Source: Deferrisomatales bacterium
Lineage (GTDB): Bacteria; Desulfobacterota; Deferrisomatia; Deferrisomatales; Deferrisomataceae
Assembly: GCA_024277875.1 (NCBI GenBank)
Contig: JAJRUI010000078.1
Span: 1 to 34,169 of the forward strand
Direction of reading: 5' to 3'
DNA length: 34,169 bases
Below the pieces are notes generated by a model. The model was not told where the DNA came from and made no database searches. It worked only from the letters and a program-made list of their open reading frames with translations. Shown here piece after piece: positions 20,640 through 26,961 of this stretch. Made by a program: the position numbers and the translations under genes. The first letter of the stretch is position 1. Each line of letters opens with the position of its first letter.

Positions 20640-20999
20640 TCAGGGGTGGCCGAGGGCGTCCTCGGCCGCGGCCCTGCCCAGGCGGCCTGCCTTCCAGTCG
20701 GCCACCGCGTCCTCTGCCGTGCCCCGGGCGCCGTGGTACACGGCGATGCCGGCCGCGTCGAGGGCGCGGTAGGCCTTGGGCCCGGTCACGCCGGTCAGTA
20801 CGGCGCCGACGCCGCGGGACGCGACTTCCTGTGCGGCCCGGATCCCGGCTCCCTGCACCGCGTTGCGGGCCTGTGTGTTGTCCACGGCTTCCCAGGCGCC
20901 GGAGTGCTCGTCGTGCACCAGCAGCCAGTAGGCGCGGCCGAACCGCTCGTCCACCGGGCTGTCCGGGGTCGGTCCCCGGGCGGTCACTGCGATCTTCAT
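20640..20999 (-). CDS. NifX-type cluster-binding protein
   Basis: 119 aa; the ATG at 20999 overlaps the stop of the previous gene as ATGA and follows GGAGG. PF02579 fold: MKIAVTARGPTPDSPVDERFGRA, then AVLTGVTGPKAYRALDAAGI. The DERFGRA and TGxxGPKA wording is that of orange-protein-like members of the family. No His-rich tail. It sits between two other NifX-like genes, so the three proteins may bind related clusters or each other. Confidence 0.92.
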   Translation of the reverse strand: MKIAVTARGPTPDSPVDERFGRAYWLLVHDEHSGAWEAVDNTQARNAVQGAGIRAAQEVASRGVGAVLTGVTGPKAYRALDAAGIAVYHGARGTAEDAVADWKAGRLGRAAAEDALGHP

Positions 21000-21463
21000 C
21001 GTCCGTTCCTCCAAGGCGGGCAGTCGCAATGCTCCCCGCGGTTTCCAGGGGCCGGGGTCCGGCCGCGCCGCTGGCACGGCTCGGCGGCCGGGGGGCGCGT
21101 TTCCCCCCGGGCCCACCGGGCCAGCACGGTGTCCACCTCTCCCCGTTGCCCCCACAACACCCACAGCCCTTCCAGTTCCAGGGCCACCTGGAACCGGGGG
21201 TGGATGCCGCCGCACAACACCCCCTCGACTCCCTGGTCCCGGAGCCACCGGGCCAGCCGGGGTTCCCGGGTGGGGTCCCACACCCGCCGGCCCACCTCCC
21301 GCACGTCCGCGCCGTCCCTGGCGGCCAGGTGGAACGTCCGCGCCAGCCCGAATCGCGGGAGCACCCGGGATCCGTACACCGGCACGGCCACCAGCCCGGG
21401 ACGGCGCGTGGCTCCCGGCACGGCCCTGGGGTCCGTGCCGGGGCGGGGGCGCGTCCCGGTCAC
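20996..21463 (-). CDS. NifX-related protein with C-terminal Cys motif
   Basis: About 155 aa from GTG 21463, which overlaps the previous stop as GTGA. The open frame extends further upstream but only through a shadow of the DUF5320-like gene. From about residue 22 it follows the NifX fold: VAVPVYGSRVLPRFGLARTF, then VEGVLCGGIHPRF. The C-terminus has EPCQRR and EHCDCPPWR, giving a small Cys cluster that might bind Fe-S or another metal. Similarity to PF02579 is weaker than for the next two genes. Confidence 0.8.
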   Translation of the reverse strand: MTGTRPRPGTDPRAVPGATRRPGLVAVPVYGSRVLPRFGLARTFHLAARDGADVREVGRRVWDPTREPRLARWLRDQGVEGVLCGGIHPRFQVALELEGLWVLWGQRGEVDTVLARWARGETRPPAAEPCQRRGRTPAPGNRGEHCDCPPWRNGR

Positions 21464-21678
21464 CGGGCAAGGTCCCCTTCGGGGGGCCGTTGTCCCCCGC
21501 CGGCCTCGGTCTCTCTCGGGGGCTGGCGCGGGGCGTCCGTCTCGGTTTGCGGCGCGCCGCGGTGTCGGCACCGCCATCCGGTGCCGTCCCGCAGCCGCAG
21601 CCGCCGGCGCAGGCCCGTGCAGGTCCGGTTCGTCGCTCGCCCGCGTCCCGCCGGTCCGGTTCCATCTCTTCCGGGCAT
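21460..21678 (-). CDS. Small DUF5320-like protein
   Basis: 72 aa; ATG at 21678 with AAGGAGG a few bases upstream. The N-terminus MPGRDGTGPAGRGRATNR is the hallmark of DUF5320-type small proteins, often MPGGDxTGPxGxGPxTGR, found with NifX-like and MinD genes in anaerobes. The remainder is Arg/Pro-rich with two cysteines and low complexity. First gene after the sigma-54 promoter. Function unknown. Confidence 0.8.
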   Translation of the reverse strand: MPGRDGTGPAGRGRATNRTCTGLRRRLRLRDGTGWRCRHRGAPQTETDAPRQPPRETEAGGGQRPPEGDLAR

Positions 21679-21723
21679 GGTGCCCTCCTTCCTCCCCTCC
21701 GGCTCGCCGCAGCAACCGCTGTT

Positions 21724-21746
21724 CGGGTTGCTGGTAAAGCAACCCG
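21724..21746. promoter_or_regulatory. Perfect inverted repeat overlapping the -12 element
   Basis: CGGGTTGCT-GGTAA-AGCAACCCG: 9-bp arms around a 5-bp centre. The right arm contains the -12 element of the sigma-54 promoter and the left arm covers the expected transcription start. It may be an operator, or a hairpin at the very 5' end of the mRNA. It shares the GTTGC core with the upstream TGTTGC sites. Confidence 0.6.
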
Positions 21747-21753
21747 CGTGCCA
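21738..21753 (-). promoter_or_regulatory. Consensus sigma-54 promoter of the ORP-like operon
   Basis: Minus strand TGGCACG-CGGG-TTGCT, a full match to TGGCACG-N4-TTGCW. The start site should lie near 21727, about 50 bases before the DUF5320-like start codon. The gene upstream encodes a sigma-54 activator, so the expected partner is in place. Confidence 0.85.
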
Positions 21754-21829
21754 ATGCGACCGTGATCGTGAAAGTGTAGTGATAACAGGTGGTTGCTGTG
21801 TGTTTGGCGGGAGGCGCGGTTCAGGGGGT

Positions 21830-21842
21830 GTTGCGGTGCAAC
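21830..21842. promoter_or_regulatory. GTTGC-GGT-GCAAC palindrome
   Basis: Perfect short inverted repeat about 80 bp upstream of the sigma-54 promoter. It combines the two half-sites GTTGC and GCAAC found repeatedly in this region and is a candidate activator site. Confidence 0.45.
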
Positions 21843-21884
21843 GTCTGGGGTGGGCCGTTCTCAGGAAAGGGTGGGCCGTTCGCG

Positions 21885-21912
21885 TGTTGCTCTCATGTTG
21901 CGAGGTTGTTGC
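21885..21912. promoter_or_regulatory. Three TGTTGC hexamers at 11-bp spacing
   Basis: TGTTGC at 21885-21890, 21896-21901 and 21907-21912, each separated by 5 bp. All therefore lie on one face of the helix. They are about 130-175 bp upstream of the sigma-54 promoter, a usual enhancer distance, and partly inside the last codons of the activator gene. They are read as binding sites of the activator's Fis-type helix-turn-helix. Confidence 0.65.
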
Positions 21913-23281
21913 TCTGGTCGTTTTTGCAACGATCCTGCGGTGCGATCCCGAGCCGCCTCAGCCACCGCCACAGGGTGGTGCGGTTCACGCCGAGGGCCCG
22001 GGCCGCTGCCGTGCGGTTTCCGCCGTGTTCCCGGAGCACCTGGAGCAGGGTCTCCCGGGACGGCGGGCCTGGGCGGCGGGAGAGGGAGCGGGGCGTGCCC
22101 CCCCCGGCCAGTTCGGGTGGCAGGAGGGCGGGGGTGATCTCGTCCCCCCTGCACAGGATCACCCCCCGTTCCACCAGGTTGAACAGCTCCCGCACGTTGC
22201 CGGGATAGTCGTGGGCGAGCAGGAGGGCCAGCGCTTCGGGGGAGAACCGGACCGCTCGCTTGCCGTACCGGCGGCCGAACCGGGCCAGGGCCAGGTCGAG
22301 GAGCAGGGGGATGTCTTCGGGCCGGTCCCGGAGGGGCGGGATCTCCAGGGCGACCACGTGGATCCGTAAGAACAGGTCCTGGCGGAACGACCCGTCTGCG
22401 ACCATGGCCTCCAGGTCCCGGTGGGTGGCGGCCACGAACCGCACGTCGGCGGTTTCGGTCCGCCGCGCGCCCAGGGGCTGGTACTCCCGGTTCTCCAGGA
22501 CCCGAAGGAGCTTCACCTGGAGGGGCAGGGGCAGGTCTCCGATCTCGTCCAGCAGCAGCGTGCCCCCCCGGGCCTGGGCCAGCCGGCCGGGCCGGTCTTC
22601 CACGGCCCCGGTGAACGCGCCCTTGTGCACGCCGAAGATCTCCGCCTCCAGCAGGTTCTCGGGAAGGGCGCCGCAGTTCACCACCACCAGCGGGCCGTCC
22701 CGCCTGGGGCTCAAGTCGTGGACCGCCCGGGCCAGCAGTTCCTTGCCCGTGCCGCTCTCCCCCAGGAGCAGCACCGTGGCATCGGTGGCCGCCACTTCCG
22801 GAATCACGTCGAACAGGGCCCGCATGGCCCGGTTGCGGCTGACGAGGTCCCGGAACCGGAACCGATCGAGCACCTGTTCCTCGAGGGCGTGGAGCTGGGA
22901 CAGGTCGCGGAACGTCTCCACCCCCCCGATCGGGCGGCCGTCGGCGCCGCGCAGCACCGAGGCGGTGACCGAGATCGGGAGTTCCCGGTTCCCGGCGTCG
23001 AGGATCTCGACCTCCCTGCGGTGCACGGGGTGTCCGGTCCGGATCGCCTCCCGGACCGGGCAGGCCGAGAAGCACACGTTGGTCCGGAAGATCTCGCAGC
23101 ACGGCTGGCCGAGGGCCTCCTGCCGCTGAAAACCGGTGATCTCCTCGGCCGCCCGGTTGAACGAGGTGATCCGCATCTCGGCGTCCACGGTGAACACGCC
23201 GTCCGCGATGCTCTCGAGGATCGTGGACAGGTGTTCCGGCCGGGTCCCGACGCCCGGGGGTCCGGGGCGGGCGCCGCTCAC
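21893..23281 (-). CDS. Sigma-54-dependent activator (PAS-AAA+-Fis)
   Basis: 462 aa from GTG 23281, which overlaps the FecR-like stop as GTGA and follows GGGAGAAA. Residues about 15-120 form a PAS domain with C61, C62, C70 and C74 (CCEIF and CFSACPV). The AAA+ domain covers about 130-365 with Walker A GESGTGKE, the sigma-54 contact loop GAFTGA and Walker B TLLLDEIGDL. The Fis-type DNA-binding helix-turn-helix is at the C-terminus (GGNRTAAARALGVNRTTLW). It lacks a response-regulator receiver, so it senses directly. The cognate target is most likely the ORP-like operon just downstream, as with the activator of the Desulfovibrio ORP operons. Confidence 0.93.
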   Translation of the reverse strand: MSGARPGPPGVGTRPEHLSTILESIADGVFTVDAEMRITSFNRAAEEITGFQRQEALGQPCCEIFRTNVCFSACPVREAIRTGHPVHRREVEILDAGNRELPISVTASVLRGADGRPIGGVETFRDLSQLHALEEQVLDRFRFRDLVSRNRAMRALFDVIPEVAATDATVLLLGESGTGKELLARAVHDLSPRRDGPLVVVNCGALPENLLEAEIFGVHKGAFTGAVEDRPGRLAQARGGTLLLDEIGDLPLPLQVKLLRVLENREYQPLGARRTETADVRFVAATHRDLEAMVADGSFRQDLFLRIHVVALEIPPLRDRPEDIPLLLDLALARFGRRYGKRAVRFSPEALALLLAHDYPGNVRELFNLVERGVILCRGDEITPALLPPELAGGGTPRSLSRRPGPPSRETLLQVLREHGGNRTAAARALGVNRTTLWRWLRRLGIAPQDRCKNDQSNNLAT

Positions 23282-24006
23282 GGTTTCTCCCGGGGCCCTG
23301 GAGGGGGAGCCACCCCTGCGGTGAGCGCGGCCGGGTCGTCCCACCGGGCCCACCCCCCCCTGCCCGCCGGAGCCAGGTACACCACCCCCGGCCCCGCCTC
23401 CAGGGTCGCACCCTGGGCCCGGGCCACCCGGACCACGGTCTGCCCCCGGATCCTGACGTTGCGGGCCTCCACCTCGCCGCCGTACACGACCGCCCGGTGG
23501 ACGTCGTCCCGGACCGCGACCAGGTACGACGCGGAACCGGCGGCGTCCACGTCCAGGCCCCCGGTGCGTACCGTGAACGGGCGGTCGCCGCGGGTCCTCA
23601 CCAGGAGTTCTCCCCGTTCAAGCAGAACCTCCCGGCACGCGGGGGTCCTCCCCTGGAACGCGAAGTTCACCCGGATCCGGGTGTCCGCGTACAGCCGGAG
23701 GGCCGCCTCGGGTAGCAGGATCTCCACCTTGCCGTCCGGGCCGGTCCCGATCCGGTCGCCGGGTTCGAGCAGGAGCGGGCCGCGGAGCGGGCGGCCCTGC
23801 CGGGCGTGCCGGGGGCGGAGTTCGGCCGTGCCGGAGACCCGGGAGACCTGGGGGTGGAGCACCCGGGCCGGTTCCTGGGAAGCGGTGAGGGGGAGGCCGG
23901 CGCAGCCGGCCGTGGCCCAGGCGGCCAGGGCGGCGCCGGTCGCGATCCGGAGCCACAGGCGGCCCGGCGGCTCAGGCCGGTCCGGCTGCGCAGTCCGACG
24001 GGTCAC
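23278..24006 (-). CDS. FecR-domain lipoprotein
   Basis: 242 aa; GTG start at 24006 lies inside the last 35 bp of mogA. The N-terminus has a hydrophobic segment ending in ATAGC, a probable lipobox (cysteine about residue 35). Residues about 52-175 fit a FecR domain: VSRVSGTAELRP, LLLEPGDRIGTGPDGKVEILL, ALRLYADTRI and GELLVRTRG. Stand-alone FecR lipoproteins are envelope proteins of unclear role, distinct from FecR anti-sigma factors. It is tightly coupled to the activator gene that follows. Confidence 0.82.
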   Translation of the reverse strand: MTRRTAQPDRPEPPGRLWLRIATGAALAAWATAGCAGLPLTASQEPARVLHPQVSRVSGTAELRPRHARQGRPLRGPLLLEPGDRIGTGPDGKVEILLPEAALRLYADTRIRVNFAFQGRTPACREVLLERGELLVRTRGDRPFTVRTGGLDVDAAGSASYLVAVRDDVHRAVVYGGEVEARNVRIRGQTVVRVARAQGATLEAGPGVVYLAPAGRGGWARWDDPAALTAGVAPPPGPREKP

Positions 24007-24478
24007 CGTGGATCTTCTCCAGAGCGTGGGGTAGGGCGGGGAGGACCGCTTCGAGGTTCTCGCGCACCGCCTTGGGGCTCCCCGGCAGGTTCACCACGAG
24101 GCAGGTGCCGCGGATGCCGGCCACCGCCCGGGAGATGACCGCGTGGGGGGTCTTCTGGAGGCTGACCCACCGCATGGCCTCGGCGATGCCCGGAACCTCC
24201 CGGTGGAGCACGGCCCGGGTGGCCTCGGGGGTGACGTCCCTGGGGCCGACCCCGGTGCCCCCCGTGGTGAGGACGAGGTCCAGCCCCCGGTCGTCCACCC
24301 ACCGGACCAGGGTGGCCACGATCTCGTCGTACTCGTCGGGGATGACCGCGTACGCCTCCACGGCGAACGGTCCCGGCGACAGCAGGTCCCGGATCGTGCG
24401 GCCGGACAGATCCTCCCGCTCCCCCCGGGCGCCCTTGTCCGACAGGGTCAGGATGCCCGTCTTCCAGGGGGTGCTCAT
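23972..24478 (-). CDS. mogA: MogA/MoaB-type molybdopterin protein
   Basis: 168 aa; the ATG at 24478 overlaps the MOSC gene stop as ATGA and follows GGGGAGG. The fold is that of molybdopterin adenylyltransferases: TGILTLSDKGARGEREDLSG at the N-terminus, VLTTGGTGVGPRDVTPEAT near residue 70 and LVVNLPGSPKAVREN near residue 130. These are the TGGTG, D-T-P and LPG-P motifs that bind molybdopterin. The enzyme would adenylate molybdopterin before metal insertion. A molybdenum theme links it to the MOSC protein and possibly to the ORP-like proteins. Confidence 0.93.
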   Translation of the reverse strand: MSTPWKTGILTLSDKGARGEREDLSGRTIRDLLSPGPFAVEAYAVIPDEYDEIVATLVRWVDDRGLDLVLTTGGTGVGPRDVTPEATRAVLHREVPGIAEAMRWVSLQKTPHAVISRAVAGIRGTCLVVNLPGSPKAVRENLEAVLPALPHALEKIHGDPSDCAAGPA

Positions 24479-24927
24479 CGTTCGTCCGCCTCCCCGGCCA
24501 GGATCACGACCACCGGGTCGCCGGCCGCCACCTCCCCGGCCGCCACCACCTTGGCGAACACCCCCTCCCGGGGCATGACACAGTCCCCGGCCTGGTAGTA
24601 GATGGCGCACCGGTTGTGGCACTCCTTGCCGTGCTGGGTCAGTTCGAGAACGACCTGCCGGCCCACCCGGAGGCGGGTGCCCAGGGGCAGGGCCAGCAGG
24701 TCCACGCCGCGGGTGGTGAGATTCTCGGCGAAGTCGCCCGCCCCCACGTCCAGGCCGGCGGCGCGCATCTTGTCGATGCTCTCCTCGGCCAGCAGGCTGA
24801 CCATGCGGTGCCAGTCCCCGGCGTGGGCGTCCCCCACGAGGCCCTCGGGCCCGATCCGGATCCGGTCCACGGCCGTCTTGCGCACGCCCTTGGTCTTGCT
24901 CACGTTGATCGAAACGAGGGTGGCCAC
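24475..24927 (-). CDS. MOSC domain protein
   Basis: 150 aa; GTG start at 24927 with AAGGAGAA upstream. MOSC fold: VSINVSKTKGVRK, then GPEGLVGDAHAGDWHRMVSLL, then the conserved cysteine region HGKECHNRCAIYYQAGDCVMP, and the EGVFAKVVAAGEV strand. MOSC domains are found in molybdenum cofactor sulfurases and in single-domain proteins that move sulfur or cofactor. It forms a pair with mogA, a fusion or neighbour arrangement common in anaerobes. Confidence 0.92.
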   Translation of the reverse strand: MATLVSINVSKTKGVRKTAVDRIRIGPEGLVGDAHAGDWHRMVSLLAEESIDKMRAAGLDVGAGDFAENLTTRGVDLLALPLGTRLRVGRQVVLELTQHGKECHNRCAIYYQAGDCVMPREGVFAKVVAAGEVAAGDPVVVILAGEADER

Positions 24928-24944
24928 GGTACGCGTTCTCCTTG

Positions 24945-25973
24945 TCACGCCTTGCCCCGCCGGGCCAGCACCCGCATCGCGCCGGACGCCACCTGGGAGG
25001 GCACGTTGCGGCTCTTGGAGATCTGGCGCAGGTCCCGCTCCTGGAGCGTCTCCAGCAGGCGCAAGGCCCGGGGCAGGGGGGTTTTCGGGTTTTGCGCCAG
25101 CGCGAGCCGGATCTGGTAGTTCTTGAGCCAGTCCTTGCGCGTCAGCACGACCCGGAGCACCTCCTCCGAGGTGGTCCGGTCCTGGACGATCGGGATGATC
25201 TCGTCCTCCTGGATCTTGGGGCTCTGGACCACCGCCCGCACCACGGCCCGGTTGGTGTCCTTGACGAGCAGCCTCCGGGCACCCTTGGACCCCAGCATGG
25301 CCAGCTTGAGCTTCTGCCCCACGGTGAGGGTGCGCACGTACTGGTACAGGTTCTGGGGGTCGGGCGCCGGTTCCGGGCCGCCGGCCGGGGGATCCGCCAC
25401 CAGCACCGGCGGCAAGGCCTCGGGCAGGTCCTCGGGTTCCGGTTCCGGCTCCGGTTCGGGGTCGGGCGGCGGAGGGGCCAGGTGCGGAAACAGGCTCTCG
25501 AGCCGGCCTCGTTCGGCCGGGCCCAGGTGCTCGTTGGCCAGCAGGGACTTGACCAGCCCGGGGTCCCTGCCCAGGACGCGCTGGTTGGTCGCGATCCGCT
25601 CGAGCACGGCGCCGTCCCGGCTCCCCGCGAACCGGGCCAGGGTGCGGACACCCACCCGGGGGTGCTCGAGCACCCGGAGGACCAGCTCGGAATCGTCGCC
25701 GTGGCGTGCCGCCACCAGGTCGAGCACGGCCTCGTGGAGCCCGGCGTCCTCCACGGCCTGGAGGAGGAACGTCCGCGGCAGCTCGTCCCAGGCCGTCCGC
25801 GCGTGTTCCCGCACCGTTTGGGACGGGTCGGACAGCAGGAGCACGAGGGCGGTGAGCCGGTCGGCCGGGGCCAGGGGTACGGCGCCCCGGGCGGCTGCAA
25901 TGCGCAGTTCCTCGGGGGCCGACGGGTCGATCCACCGGGCCGCCGCGTCCGGCACGGGGAGCCCCCGGATCAC
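24945..25973 (-). CDS. Conserved helical-repeat protein
   Basis: About 342 aa. GTG start at 25973 overlaps the SPOR gene stop as GTGA and follows GAGGAG. The N-terminal half has HEAT-like helical pairs (LVLLLSDPSQTVREHARTAW, VLRVLEHPRVGVRTLA). An acidic Pro/Glu linker (PEPEPEPEPED) follows near residues 168-185. The C-terminal half repeats short helices: QKLKLAMLGSKGARRLLVKD, VVQSPKIQEDEI and LALAQNPKTPLPRALR. I associate this C-terminal pattern with a conserved deltaproteobacterial family of unknown function. It is probably cytoplasmic; there is no signal peptide. Confidence 0.75.
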   Translation of the reverse strand: MIRGLPVPDAAARWIDPSAPEELRIAAARGAVPLAPADRLTALVLLLSDPSQTVREHARTAWDELPRTFLLQAVEDAGLHEAVLDLVAARHGDDSELVLRVLEHPRVGVRTLARFAGSRDGAVLERIATNQRVLGRDPGLVKSLLANEHLGPAERGRLESLFPHLAPPPPDPEPEPEPEPEDLPEALPPVLVADPPAGGPEPAPDPQNLYQYVRTLTVGQKLKLAMLGSKGARRLLVKDTNRAVVRAVVQSPKIQEDEIIPIVQDRTTSEEVLRVVLTRKDWLKNYQIRLALAQNPKTPLPRALRLLETLQERDLRQISKSRNVPSQVASGAMRVLARRGKA

Positions 25974-26952
25974 GGTTTGCTCCTCAGGTAGCTCGGAATG
26001 CCCTTGCCGGCCAACCTTCTTTTCCAGTCTGCGGCCTGCCCGGCGGCTGGAAACGGCCCCGCGAACACCGTCCAGACCGGGATCTTCCCCGAGAACCGGC
26101 CGTAGCCGGCTGCGATGCCGGCGTCGGCCAGGGCCTGGAGTGCGTCCTGTGCCGCTTCTTCCAGGTAGAAGAACGCTTCGAGCCTGCCGCCGGTTTCCCG
26201 GAACAGGACACCGTGGCCGGCCAGGATCTGGCCGGCCCGGGACCGGGCCGTGCCGTCCGCCGGGGTCGCCACCAGCCGGTACGCTTCGCCCGTGCGCAGG
26301 CGGCGTGTCCGGAACCAGGGGGCGCCCAGGTCGTCCAGTTGCGCTTCCATCTGGCTCCGGTACCGCTGGCTCCGGAAGATCCCCACCTGGAGGGCGTAGC
26401 CGTGCCACCCGGCCGGGGCCTCCGGGGCGGTCCGGGACTCTTCGGCAGGCGGCGGCCGCTGCGGTTGTTCCGGCTGCCGGGCGGCCGCCCCGGAGCCGTC
26501 CGGCGGTGGGGCCGGCTCCTCCCGTGCCGGGGGAGGTGTCTTCGCCGGTTCATGGGGCGGCGGTTCCGGGGGTGCCTCCTTCTCGGCCGCCGGCGGCGTT
26601 GCCGGGCTGGCCACGGCGATTTCCCGGACACCGGGCCCGAACCGGCCCGGGTCGGCCGGCGTGCGCGCCGCGTCCGCGGTCGTCCGGCGCAGGGCCTCCA
26701 GGGGGGGGGCTCCTGCACGTACTGCCGGTGCTCGAGCCGGTCCCGCAGCAGGATCCCCGCGCCCTGGAGCGCACACACCCCGACGGCCGCCACCACCGCG
26801 AGCCACCCCGCCACCGTCTCCAGCCGGCTCCCCCACGATCGGCCCTTTGGCGGGGCTTCCTCCCCGCCCGCCCCGGAGCCGTCCGGCGTCTCGTCGGGGG
26901 CGTCGTCGGGCCGGGGCTCCTCTTCCGGGCGGCTGGCGTGGTCGTCGGCCAC
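25970..26952 (-). pseudogene. SPOR-type membrane protein, frameshifted at a G9 run
   Basis: The N-terminal part from GTG 26952 reads an acidic cytoplasmic segment, then one membrane helix (VAGWLAVVAAVGVCALQGAG, about residues 46-65), then EPPP. At a run of nine G on the plus strand (26701-26709) the frame breaks. The rest, a Pro-rich linker and SPOR-like C-terminus (YALQVGIFRSQ, WTVFAGPFPAAG), continues one frame away to 25970. One more C in the coding strand would restore a 327-residue protein with the usual SPOR layout. The break could be a sequencing error, a phase-variable tract or a real mutation. SPOR domains bind denuded peptidoglycan at division sites. Confidence 0.75.
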
Positions 26953-26961
26953 GGCTAGTTC

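Noticed and set aside
20199-21463. Nitrogen fixation genes
   Set aside because: NifX-like folds are shared by orange proteins and other cluster carriers; no nifHDK, nifB or nifEN is present.
25430-25470. Short tandem repeat encoding Pro-Glu
   Set aside because: It lies in frame in a flexible acidic linker; low complexity of this sort is common and does not disrupt the gene.
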